64,000 nt of DNA from Astrocystis sublimbata (taxonomy: Eukaryota > Ascomycota > Sordariomycetes > Xylariales > Xylariaceae), in assembly GCA_022453515.1 (NCBI GenBank), contig JAJNNY010000041.1, positions 268,435-332,434 of the forward strand. The letters run 5' to 3'. Shown in pieces: positions 36,076 through 48,900 of the stretch. A program made the position numbers and the translations under genes. Positions within the stretch are counted from its first letter, which is position 1. Every line of letters starts with the position of its first letter. The notes beneath the pieces were generated by a model. It did no database searches, was not told the origin of the DNA, and worked only from the letters and a program-made list of their open reading frames with translations.

Positions 36076-39000
36076 ATGGATGATATTGGGAAGGGAGTTA
36101 ACGGTATCGACTGCTGTCGATCCGCCAAACACGCCTTGTCGTCGCCTCAGACATTGGGGTGCCTCAAATCCTCTGTTGATGCTCCTCTTGGCGCATCCTC
36201 GGACCCGTCCAGTTTGAATGCTGCATACCCAACAGGGCTCGATGGAAACGATGCAGACTCTGTTGCCATTTGTGGTTTCTCCATCAAATTCCCGGATGAT
36301 GCTACCACGGCAGAATGTCTCTGGAAAATTATTGTCGAACGACGATGTACCACAAAACAATTTCCTCCTAGCCGCATCAATTCGCAGGGCTTCTTTCACA
36401 GAAATAACCTACCAAATGCTGTATGTAACAGATTTTCATCTCCTATGACTAGCTTAACACGAATTCTTCAGGCTCAGCTGAAAATCCTTGATTTAGATGC
36501 CTATTCAAAGAGGTCACTTCATTGAGGAGGATTTGTCCCTCTTCGATGCAGACTTCTTCTCCATCTCTCCATCTGAAGCAAGTTCAATGGACCCGATGCA
36601 GCGATGGCTACTAGAGACAGTATATAGGGCCCTTGAAAATGGTAAATTATCTTTACTCTGAACTTGCGACATTCTTTAACTTGAGATTCAGCCGGCATCC
36701 CCATGGAACACGCCTATGGCTCATCGACTGCTGTATATACAGGGTCTTTTAGTATGGATCACGTGATACAGCTCTTCCACGACCCAGAAAATACGCCGAA
36801 GTATGCTGCACTTGGTATTGGACTAAGCATGTTGGCGAACCGACTGAGCTGGTTTTTCAATTTCAAAGGACCGAGCATCGGGATAGATACTGCTTGCTCC
36901 AGCAGCGCAGTGGGCATTGACTTGGCCTGTCAAGCATTACGGAATGGAAGTTGTGACATGGTGAGTTTTATCCTACATATCTGAATTTGGATCCTTGCTA
37001 CATAACTGAAACTGTTTGCTTATTCAACAAATAAATTAGGGCGTGGTTACCGGTTGTAATCTCACATTTTCCCCCGAATACTTCAAAATCCTGACAAACT
37101 TGAACTTTCTTTCACCAGACGGTAGATGCTACTCATTTGATCATCGCGCCAACGGATATGGACGAGGAGAGGGTATTGGCGTTATCGTTCTTAAAAGACT
37201 TGCTGATGCGGTTCGAGATGGCAACACGATCAGGGCGGTAATTCGTTCAACAGGCTCAAACGAAGATGGTCGCACCCAAGGTATTACCCAGCCCAGTAGC
37301 GCCGCCCAGGAACGGCTAATCTGCGAGACCTATAGACGAGCAGGTCTTTCAATGGCTCACACGCGATTTTTTGAGGCCCAGTACGTACCAAACATGCACA
37401 TCCTTTCCGCCCTTCTCTTCGCCTTATATTCTTCAATCGATCTTGGCTTCCAGTAGCAACGGACGAAAGGGAAACTTGGAGACATATACATTCGCAACCA
37501 CCCTGTCACAAACCCCTATAGCCTTTTCTGACTCCCCGTTCTGTAAAGTGGCACCGGCACACCCTTGGGAGACCCCTTGGAAGCTCGTGCAATCGGCAGA
37601 GCGTTTCGGGAGCATCGCACCGAGACGGATCCTATGTATATGTGAGTCAAGTAACTGACCCAACTTGAACTAGAGCTAATGAGTTTATAGAGGCGCTATC
37701 AAATCAAATATTGGCCATCTAGAGGGCGCCAGTGGTATAGCTGGTGTTATCAAGGCCGTTCTGGCACTAGAGAAGGGGCTTATCCCCCCTAATACCAACT
37801 TTGAACAACTCAACCCAAAGATAGAAATAGAGCAATACCCCATTAAGGTCAGTTTAGAGCCGCTTTTCCTTCCCGCAGTGTTTGTGCCAACAAATTTCTG
37901 TGACGGTTCCGTTGTGCTTGACGAACAGCTTTAACTAATTGTAATTTTGATAGTTTCCCCAACATTGCCAGTCGTGGCCAACTCCAGGCCTGCGTCGAGC
38001 ATCAGTTAACTCATTTGGCTATGGTGGAGCCAACTGCCACATAGTTCTGGATGATGCGTACAATTTTCTAAGTTTGAGAAATTTGCCAGGAAGACACTGT
38101 TCAGTTGCCACACCACCTTCTATTCAACCCGAGCAGAGCTCCAACTGTATAGATGGGAGCAAAAGTCTGACTAATGGTGAGGATCATATTCAAACACCTA
38201 AGCTACTTGTTTGGTCAGCAGCAGACAAGGAAGGATTGGGTCGGATTGCCAGATCATACGAGAATTTCTCGCCTTCTGCCCAAACAAAAGCTCATTTCCT
38301 CGAAAACCTTGCATTCACGTTAGTCAGTGGACGCAGCCGACTCCCATGGACCTCATTCGCTGTCATAAGCTCCTTGGCTGAACTGCGCGCCTTGGGGCCA
38401 AAACTCTCGTTGCCAGTACAGCGCTCAGCACGGAGTCCACAGCTTGGTTATGTATTCACCGGCCAAGGTGCACAGTGGTTCGCAATGGGCAGGCAACTGA
38501 TGTTCTATACAATTTTCGAAGCAGATATAAGCCGGGCGAATGGTTATTTGAAGTCACTGGGATGTTCATGGTCCGTTACAGGTGAGTAGAAGCTTTCCTC
38601 TCCTTGCCGAGTGGTATCTAAGATATTTTAGATGAGTTGCTCAGAAGCGAGCACGAGACTCGAATTCACGATCCAGAGCTCAGTCAGACACTTTGCACAG
38701 TCATACAAGTTGCCATGGTGAACCTTTTGAGGAGCTTTGACGTTCGCCCTTCCGCCGTGGTTGGTCATTCATCTGGCGAGATTGTAGCTGGGTATGAGTA
38801 CCGGTCTCGCACCGTACGCCCCTAGATTCTAGATGCTAATTCATGATAGATACGCTGGAGGCATGTTATCGGCCGAGTCCGCATGGAAGTTAGCTTATTT
38901 TCGAGGTGTATGCTCAGCAAAATTGTCGTCGTCCCAACCTCAGGGAACGATGCTAGCCGTCAATGCATCAAAAAGCTCCATTGAAGAGATTGTTGCCTCT

Positions 39001-42000
39001 GTAAACCGAGAGGCGACCTCGTACGGCCTGAGCTTTGCATGCATAAACAGTCCCACGAGTATTACCGTGGCTGGAGAGGCCCCCCTTGTTGACAAGCTAG
39101 ATACGATCTTGGGAGAAAAAGGAATCTTGTCACGAAAGCTGCGTGTATCAGTGGCTTACCATTCACGACAAATGTGCCATATCTCACAGGAGTATCAAGA
39201 AATGATCGGGGTACTATCAGCACCACCCTCATCAGTTCCACGTGTTCTTATGGTATCCAGCCTTACGGGCCAGATTGTCGACATCTCGATACTACTTGAT
39301 CCGTCCTACTGGGCCAGAAATATGGAGAGCCCTGTTCGGTTTTCCGAGGCCATCTCTGAAATGTGCACGGGTAATTGGCTGCAGCGAGATGACGTCGATT
39401 GTCAACACTCCATTCCTGTCATCGACCACCTCGTGGAGATAGGTCCTCATTCTGCACTACAAACCCCCCTACGCAACATCTTGCAGACCAACCCTCGGGG
39501 TGCCTCGATCGGATACTCTTCGATGCTTGTTCGAGGTCAAGAGGCTACAGCTACGACTCTCGCAGCTATGGGGTCATTATATTGTAAAGGATATCCAGTC
39601 AACTTACGAGCCGTCAATGAGACATCAAGTTGTAGTACTGCTTCGCGATGGTTATTGAATGATCTGCCCGAATACCCATTCGACCATTCTACAGGATATT
39701 GGCATGAGAGCCGTTTGGGTCGAAATTATCGGCTAAGAAAATATGGCCCATCTGAACTCATTGGAACACGATCCAGTGACTGGAATGCCTCGGATGCTCG
39801 CTGGAGACACTTCCTCAGAATGAGAGACATGCCATGGCTAGAGCATCATATTATCAATGGGGCTATGATTTATCCCGCGGGAGGTATGCTAGCCATGGCT
39901 ATTGAGGCTACGAGACAGCTAAGCCAAGAAGCATCGAAACCCGTCCTTGGGTACACCATCCAGAATGTGAATATTCAGAAGGCGATCCACCTTACGACTC
40001 AGAAAGATACCGAAGTTCAGACATCGCTTCGTTTCCTGCGAAAAACAGGAGATGAAAGTGTTTCTTACGAGTTTATCATAAGGACTTACACTGACGACGA
40101 CGATGAGATAGTGAATTGTGTGGGTGATATTGCAGTTGAGTTTGTCGGAGCTACGGATAGATGGGTGGACGGAAAGACCAACCTACAACGGCTCAGGCTC
40201 GCCGAGGAATTCCGAACTTCAGGTACGGATGGATCACAGCACGTTGACTCTCAACACATGTATAGATTCCTCAAACATCAGTGCGGGTTCGACTATGGTC
40301 CATCTTTTCAAGTTGCTGAGCATCAGTCCTACGATGCTACCCGAAACCAAGTCTCTGCCAAATTCGCAAGTCTCAATGAGCCCCATGACGATTATTTGAT
40401 TCACCCTATTACACTAGACGCATTCTTCCATTTGCCATTGACAGCTATTACAGCAGGTGGTTCTCAGCCGGTCGCGACATGTGTGCCCATCCGCATAAAT
40501 TACCTCTGGTTGGCAGCGGCTGGCTTGGCATCTTCATCCACGCAACAGCCGACTAACGCTGTTATCACCGTCACGAATATAAGTACGCGGGGCTCCATGT
40601 GCAGCGGAATTGGGATCGACAGCACCGATACGCATGACGTCCGTTTATGGTACGAAGGCCTGGAGCTCGCCAATGTCACTGCCAACCCAGCCCCAGCTGT
40701 GACCGGTTGCGACCCTCGCAAGAGATTCATGAACGTGGATTGCAAAATATCTCTGCGTATGTTGGGACCGCATGAGCTTGATGAGCTGCTAACAGTACGG
40801 CAACCTGATAATATCGAACTCTCTGAGTTTTATCGGGACTTGGCGCTTCTCGTCGAAGTATCGCTGGATCATTTCCTATCTTGCTGCAGTCTATCTATAG
40901 ACGACATGCAAAGCCCGTGGAAACCACATTTCTGGAACTGGGCTAAACATCACAGCGCTGAGTCTCAGCGTAAGCAAAGATGGACCAACCACGAGTCGAT
41001 GATCAAGGAGGCAGCAGTGGGTTTCTCATCAATGTCCAGCCGTCTGAGGAACTACAACGCGATTGGTAATCTATATTCGACCGCTGCATCAAACCTGACT
41101 GCCATATGGGATGGCACCGCTGATCCTTTGGAACTCTTTATCCACTCGAACATCCTCAAAGACACATACGAACTCCTCCTTAACAGCAACGGGAGCTCGG
41201 GGCAAATATACGATTATGTGGACTTGCTAGCTCACGACATTCCTGGTATGAGAATTCTCGAAATTGGCGGGGGCACTGGCGGTGGGGCAAGAAATTTACT
41301 TGCAGCACTCTGTGCCCGTCGTGGTGATCACGACAGCTTTCTACGATGCAATCGTTACGAATTCACCGACGTATCCAGCTCATTCTTTGGTCATGCCAGA
41401 CAAGAATTCGAGCCATTCTTAGCACAGATGACCTTTAGGACCCTCGACATTGAGCGAGACTGGGTTGAGCAACAATTCCCCGCCGGTGCTTATGACGTTG
41501 TCGTGGCTATCGGTGTTCTTCACATATCCTCTGATTTGAAGGCAACGATGCAACGAGTACGCAGGGCATTAAAACCAGGCGGCAAGTTGATCTTGCAGGA
41601 GAACTTCATTCCTTCTGGGTGGACTCTAAGCTATGTCTTCGGTCTGTTTCCAGGTTGGTGGATGGGGGTGGAGGATAATAGAGTCCTCTCGCCAAGTATT
41701 ACTGTCGACGCGTGGGATACACTTTTAAAAGGCAGTGGGTTTTCAGGGGTTGACATTTTCCGAGACCTTGCAGAGGCGAAACCCCTACACCAAGGGTGGA
41801 TTATATCAACAGCAGTTGAAGAGGTTTCAATACCCCATCAGAGCTCAAGGAATGAGCATCATATATCAATATTTGTCGACGAGTCAATCCCACGACAAGT
41901 GTCGTATGCCCAAGCTTTGACATCGTCTCTAGGCACTCGACCTGGCTCGTCTGTCAACATCCAGTCTTGTTCAAACATAATTAATCGTGGTGAGAGACCA

Positions 42001-44777
42001 GACGACACAGTTATCTTCTTGGCGGACTACGGCCGACCATATTTGCAGACACTCGCGGAATCGACATGGGACGCCCTCAAACATCTATTCAGATCATCGC
42101 GCATGTTGCTCTGGGTCACAACTGGAGGTGGTCGGCTTGCTCATCCCCAATACTCGATGCTTGACGGACTCTCTAGGACTCTCCGATTCGAACATGAAGA
42201 ATTATGCCTTGTTACACTAGCCTTAGAAGACGTCGAACCGACCGAGCGGCAGGGCCTACATGTAACGCGAATTCTCGAAGAAATGTCTCAGAAACTCACG
42301 GATCAAAACTATGAACAGGAATACATAGAGATTGGTGGGTTCTTGCACACGAGGCGTCTCGTCGAAGCTAGCCGTACCAAGTCTGCCATGGACCAGCGCA
42401 TGATGCCGCTCGTAGCGACCCCAATGAAACTTGATACCGGGGCTTGCTTTACCGCAACCGTGAGAGCTATTGGAAACTCACGAGACCCGTGCTATGTGAA
42501 AACACGCAGCCTCGGACATTCGTTGCTCCAGAAAAGTTCCGTTGACATTGCTGTCAAAGCGGTGGCGCTTCTTTCAGCAGATCACCCATCCAGTCATAGC
42601 CACGACGAACAGCACGATCTCGGCAGATTCTTTGGGGGCGAGGTGGTCAGTTCGCATGACGGAAGTTTGTTCCGCATGGGTAGTCGAGTCTTTGGGATCT
42701 GCCCTGGTGCATTACGCTCACATGTGAGCGTGTCACCGCTTTCGCTCATTGAAATTCCTGCGGAAATACCATATTCCGAAGCCTGCGTCGCCATGCCTGC
42801 ATTTTGCATTGCCTACGCAGCACTGCTTGAGATTGGGCATGTGACTGCAGCGGATACCGTTTTGGTTGATGGGGGCACTTCACCCATCGGCGTCGCTGCC
42901 ATGATAAGTCTCTCAATCCAGCAAGATATCCAAGACCTCTGGGTGACAGCAGAAGATGAGGATTCGAGTATATTCTTTTCTAGCAACTTCGGGATACCCG
43001 AAGAACGCATCTTGCCGAGAAAGTGGCTTGATTCTTCGTCTATCATATCTTCCCAATGGAAGCAGCGATTCGACGTTGTATTTTCAGCCCAACGCACGTC
43101 TCCAATGCTTTCATTGGGTCACGTCCGAAATGGTGGCCGATACATCGAGCTTTGCTCCAATTCGATGACACGAAAGAACGCAATTTTACAGGGATTGCAA
43201 GATATGCCTTCGGGCATATCGATTCACCTTGTTGATCCTGCAACAATAACACTATCACCTGAGGCTCTTCGTTGTGCTGCCGTCATGGCGGAGCTGCACC
43301 GGTCCCGACTTCTAAAGGCAGAGGCGAGGAGGATCTTCTCCGCCCCCAAAATTGAGGACGCATTCAACACGCTTCGAGACATAGGGGTTGGAGAGCACAT
43401 AGTTGTGGAATTTAACAAGTGCGACGTGATAAATGTAAGCACACTCTCGTATGCCAATTACAATAGTCCCCCCTTGGTTCAGCCTCGATTGTCATTTCTA
43501 CTTCGACATATCTGACATCGCAACAGGTGATGGCCGAGAACACACCCAAGCTCTTCTTGAATCCGGAGGTAACCTATCTGATTGCCGGAGGCCTGGGAGG
43601 CCTTGGTCAAGAAATAGCACGGTGGCTTGTTAGCCGTGGAGCACGGTTTCTCATATTGTTATCGCGATCGGGCCTTCGTAAGGAAAGTGCTGTCGAGTTC
43701 GTTAGCCAGCTTACGGCAAGTAAAGTGGTTCTGGAGACGCCTATATGCGATGTAACGGACCTAGCTTCGTTACACGTGGTTCTACAAGACTGCTACAAGA
43801 GAATGCCGCCAGTGAGAGGGTGCATCCATTCGGCCATGGTATTGAAGGTCAGGGCAACACAGATCTATGCTTTTGAACTCAAGCTGACGAGTGGATAGGA
43901 AGTCATCTTCGATGACATGAGTTTCAATGACTGGAAAGCAGTCACTGCTCCCAAGGTCGAGGGGTCATGGAACCTACATTCCACCCTATCTCGAGGATTA
44001 GACTTTTTCGTGATGATTTCGTCCGTCCAGGGTATCCTAGGGACAGGCCTGCTCGCTGCATACAACGCGGGAAATACGTATCAAGATTCTCTTGCAAGGT
44101 ATCGGCTAGCCCAGGGCGAGCATGGGGTGGCCATTGATCTAGGCGTCGTCACGGATGGCGGATTTTTAGCTGGGAACTCTCGCTACGATAGCATCTTCAA
44201 GCGTAATAGGAAGCTCGCGCCTATACGCTTGGAAGAGGTTTATGCCTTATTGGACATTGCCTGTGAGCCCGGCAGTCAGGTCTTCTATGAGGACGTCCAA
44301 TCAAGCCAGGCTATTGTCGGCATTACTCAGCCAGCATCATGGAATCTCGATGATGAATCTTTCACAATGTCACAGCCGTTCTGGGGACACCTTCATCATG
44401 CACCACTCCGTGGATACTCTAATGGAGATGATACGGACGCCGGGCCTTCCGTCGCGGCCACAACGGGTCGCAAACAGACAGTCAACTACGCCGAGCTACT
44501 GGATGCAACCGAATCGACCGAGGAGGCTGCCAAGATCATCACGGACGCATTGGTGACTCGAGTGTCATCCCTCGTAGGCACTGAGACGAGTCGGATTGAG
44601 GTTCATAAATCGATACAGTCCTATGGCATTGATTCCATTTCCGCCATTGATGTCCGCAATTGGATTATGAAAGCTTTCGCTGTCGACACACCTATATTTG
44701 AGCTCCTTTCAGGCTCTTCCTTTGCCACCGTAGCCGCCAAGATTGGTGAGAAGAATCGGAATAAGCACGATGAATAA
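36076..44777 (+). CDS. highly reducing polyketide synthase, left copy
   Basis: Model: join(36076..36420, 36497..36641, 36692..36960, 37040..37380, 37549..37641, 37691..37847, 37954..38581, 38632..38791, 38850..43434, 43527..43847, 43899..44777), 2,640 aa. All eleven exons are in frame. Domain order is KS-AT-DH-MT-ER-KR-ACP. KS: Cys232 in DTACSSS and His367 in EAHGTGTP; the His codon is split by a 168-nt intron. AT: GQGAQW and GHSSGE (Ser706). DH: HxxxGxxxxP (His1046) and HPITLDAF (Asp1236). C-methyltransferase: [11 protein letters not shown] near residue 1,516. KR: GGLGGLG near 2,262 and catalytic Tyr near 2,403. ACP: GIDS with Ser2594. There is no thioesterase, so release must rely on another enzyme or be spontaneous. 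The ER (about 1,910-2,240) lacks a normal GGVGxxA/GGTGQAA nucleotide loop and looks inactive. The product should be a C-methylated, partly unsaturated chain. Confidence 0.93.
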
Positions 44778-45951
44778 GTGCGTAGCTGCGAAAAGGGCGC
44801 CTGTTTATGAGAGGCTTGGACCAGCTTCATTTGCTGCCATGATCTGATTACTGTAGACTTTCATATGTATCCGAAGACATTATTGAACATGACTCACTTG
44901 CACAAAAAGCATGAATGATTTTGTCATATCTGTACAGGCCTTCGGACTGCGTGAATTGAATCAGTTCCAACCGTTGAGCTACTTGGGCGCTTGTGTGCCT
45001 ACTGTAGTGGGAGATTGAGGGGGGTCATAAGGCTTGTTGGTCTTTTGGAAGGGTAATAAGGCTTCCGAAATCCACAACGCTTCCCGATTCTATAACGCTT
45101 CTGGACCTAGGGGTAGTTCTGTACTAAAATAATAAGGGGAGGTATATCCGTAGTGGTATAGGGCATAGCTGTTAGAAATATAGGCAATCAAGCACTATAG
45201 TTTAGATTTACGAATTTAAAGGTATACGGAGGTACGTATAGAAGGTACGAAGTAGAATAATTGTAGAAATGGAAGGCTTATCGAACTTAGAGAAAAATCT
45301 CTTTTGTTAAACCTATACTTTCTTCTTGTGCTTTTTATATACAATATATATGTATAGTATATATATACAATATATATATATATATAGTATATAAAAAGCA
45401 CAAGAAGAAAGTATAGGTTTAACAAAAGAGATTTTTCTCTAAGTTCGATAAGCCTTCCATTTCTACAATTATTCTACTTCGTACCTTCTATACGTACCTC
45501 CGTATACCTTTAAATTCGTAAATCTAAACTATAGTGCTTGATTGCCTATATTTCTAACAGCTATGCCCTATACCACTACGGATATACCTCCCCTTATTAT
45601 TTTAGTACAGAACTACCCCTAGGTCCAGAAGCGTTATAGAATCGGGAAGCGTTGTGGATTTCGGAAGCCTTATTACCCTTCCAAAAGACCAACAAGCCTT
45701 ATGACCCCCCTCAATCTCCCACTACAGTAGGCACACAAGCGCCCAAGTAGCTCAACGGTTGGAACTGATTCAATTCACGCAGTCCGAAGGCCTGTACAGA
45801 TATGACAAAATCATTCATGCTTTTTGTGCAAGTGAGTCATGTTCAATAATGTCTTCGGATACATATGAAAGTCTACAGTAATCAGATCATGGCAGCAAAT
45901 GAAGCTGGTCCAAGCCTCTCATAAACAGGCGCCCTTTTCGCAGCTACGCAC
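44778..45951. other. AT-rich region between the tail-to-tail PKS copies
   Basis: No gene. From about 45,050 inward the DNA becomes AT-rich with TATA/TAATA steps, resembling RIP-eroded repeat DNA of filamentous fungi. The palindrome centre lies in the middle. Confidence 0.7.
45343..45386. repeat. palindrome centre, AT dinucleotide tract
   Basis: Perfect pairing of the arms reaches 45,342/45,387. The central 44 bp is almost pure A/T, mostly alternating AT, and 16 of its 22 mirrored pairs still match. The palindrome therefore has effectively no spacer and turns around inside an AT microsatellite. Confidence 0.9.
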
Positions 45952-48900
45952 TTATTCATCGTGCTTATTCCGATTCTTCTCACCAATCTTGGCGGCTACG
46001 GTGGCAAAGGAAGAGCCTGAAAGGAGCTCAAATATAGGTGTGTCGACAGCGAAAGCTTTCATAATCCAATTGCGGACATCAATGGCGGAAATGGAATCAA
46101 TGCCATAGGACTGTATCGATTTATGAACCTCAATCCGACTCGTCTCAGTGCCTACGAGGGATGACACTCGAGTCACCAATGCGTCCGTGATGATCTTGGC
46201 AGCCTCCTCGGTCGATTCGGTTGCATCCAGTAGCTCGGCGTAGTTGACTGTCTGTTTGCGACCCGTTGTGGCCGCGACGGAAGGCCCGGCGTCCGTATCA
46301 TCTCCATTAGAGTATCCACGGAGTGGTGCATGATGAAGGTGTCCCCAGAACGGCTGTGACATTGTGAAAGATTCATCATCGAGATTCCATGATGCTGGCT
46401 GAGTAATGCCGACAATAGCCTGGCTTGATTGGACGTCCTCATAGAAGACCTGACTGCCGGGCTCACAGGCAATGTCCAATAAGGCATAAACCTCTTCCAA
46501 GCGTATAGGCGCGAGCTTCCTATTACGCTTGAAGATGCTATCGTAGCGAGAGTTCCCAGCTAAAAATCCGCCATCCGTGACGACGCCTAGATCAATGGCC
46601 ACCCCATGCTCGCCCTGGGCTAGCCGATACCTTGCAAGAGAATCTTGATACGTATTTCCCGCGTTGTATGCAGCGAGCAGGCCTGTCCCTAGGATACCCT
46701 GGACGGACGAAATCATCACGAAAAAGTCTAATCCTCGAGATAGGGTGGAATGTAGGTTCCATGACCCCTCGACCTTGGGAGCAGTGACTGCTTTCCAGTC
46801 ATTGAAACTCATGTCATCGAAGATGACTTCCTATCCACTCGTCAGCTTGAGTTCAAAAGCATAGATCTGTGTTGCCCTGACCTTCAATACCATGGCCGAA
46901 TGGATGCACCCTCTCACTGGCGGCATTCTCTTGTAGCAGTCTTGTAGAACCACGTGTAACGAAGCTAGGTCCGTTACATCGCATATAGGCGTCTCCAGAA
47001 CCACTTTACTTGCCGTAAGCTGGCTAACGAACTCGACAGCACTTTCCTTACGAAGGCCCGATCGCGATAACAATATGAGAAACCGTGCTCCACGGCTAAC
47101 AAGCCACCGTGCTATTTCTTGACCAAGGCCTCCCAGGCCTCCGGCAATCAGATAGGTTACCTCCGGATTCAAGAAGAGCTTGGGTGTGTTCTCGGCCATC
47201 ACCTGTTGCGATGTCAGATATGTCGAAGTAGAAATGACAATCGAGGCTGAACCAAGGGGGGACTATTGTAATTGGCATACGAGAGTGTGCTTACATTTAT
47301 CACGTCGCACTTGTTAAATTCCACAACTATGTGCTCTCCAACCCCTATGTCTCGAAGCGTGTTGAATGCGTCCTCAATTTTGGGGGCGGAGAAGATCCTC
47401 CTCGCCTCTGCCTTTAGAAGTCGGGACCGGTGCAGCTCCGCCATGACGGCAGCACAACGAAGAGCCTCAGGTGATAGTGTTATTGTTGCAGGATCAACAA
47501 GGTGAATCGATATGCCCGAAGGCATATCTTGCAATCCCTGTAAAATTGCGTTCTTTCGTGTCATCGAATTGGAGCAAAGCTCGATGTATCGGCCACCATT
47601 TCGGACGTGACCCAATGAAAGCATTGGAGACGTGCGTTGGGCTGAAAATACAACGTCGAATCGCTGCTTCCATTGGGAAGATATGATAGACGAAGAATCA
47701 AGCCACTTTCTCGGCAAGATGCGTTCTTCGGGTATCCCGAAGTTGCTAGAAAAGAATATACTCGAATCCTCATCTTCTGCTGTCACCCAGAGGTCTTGGA
47801 TATCTTGCTGGATTGAGAGACTTATCATGGCAGCGACGCCGATGGGTGAAGTGCCCCCATCAACCAAAACGGTATCCGCTGCAGTCACATGCCCAATCTC
47901 AAGCAGTGCTGCGTAGGCAATGCAAAATGCAGGCATGGCGACGCAGGCTTCGGAATATGGTATTTCCGCAGGAATTTCAATGAGCGAAAGCGGTGACACG
48001 CTCACATGTGAGCGTAATGCACCAGGGCAGATCCCAAAGACTCGACTACCCATGCGGAACAAACTTCCGTCATGCGAACTGACCACCTCGCCCCCAAAGA
48101 ATCTGCCGAGATCGTGCTGTTCGTCGTGGCTATGACTGGATGGGTGATCTGCTGAAAGAAGCGCCACCGCTTTGACAGCAATGTCAACGGAACTTTTCTG
48201 GAGCAACGAATGTCCGAGGCTGCGTGTTTTCACATAGCACGGGTCTCGTGAGTTTCCAATAGCTCTCACGGTTGCGGTAAAGCAAGCCCCGGTATCAAGT
48301 TTCATTGGGGTCGCTACGAGCGGCATCATGCGCTGGTCCATGGCAGACTTGGTACGGCTAGCTTCGACGAGACGCCTCGTGTGCAAGAACCCACCAATCT
48401 CTATGTATTCCTGTTCATAGTTTTGATCCGTGAGTTTCTGAGACATTTCTTCGAGAATTCGCGTTACATGTAGGCCCTGCCGCTCGGTCGGTTCGACGTC
48501 TTCTAAGGCTAGTGTAACAAGGCATAATTCTTCATGTTCGAATCGGAGAGTCCTAGAGAGTCCGTCAAGCATCGAGTATTGGGGATGAGCAAGCCGACCA
48601 CCTCCAGTTGTGACCCAGAGCAACATGCGCGATGATCTGAATAGATGTTTGAGGGCGTCCCATGTCGATTCCGCGAGTGTCTGCAAATATGGTCGGCCGT
48701 AGTCCGCCAAGAAGATAACTGTGTCGTCTGGTCTCTCACCACGATTAATTATGTTTGAACAAGACTGGATGTTGACAGACGAGCCAGGTCGAGTGCCTAG
48801 AGACGATGTCAAAGCTTGGGCATACGACACTTGTCGTGGGATTGACTCGTCGACAAATATTGATATATGATGCTCATTCCTTGAGCTCTGATGGGGTATT

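Larger units (their letters stand above)
26730..45364 (+). repeat. left arm of giant inverted repeat
   Basis: Position x in this arm pairs with 90,729 - x on the other strand from the centre out to about 29,490, then with small shifts (90,728, later 90,730). Every gene and open frame of the left arm reappears in reverse order in the right arm, with identical protein sequence apart from local frameshifts. The visible outer edge at 26,730 is set only by the end of the window, so the arm may extend further left. Confidence 0.97.

Noticed and set aside
38833..43515. A 1,560-aa open frame as a stand-alone polyketide synthase gene
   Set aside because: It is the large central exon of the eleven-exon PKS. 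Upstream exons supply KS and AT, downstream exons supply KR and ACP, and all junctions are in frame.
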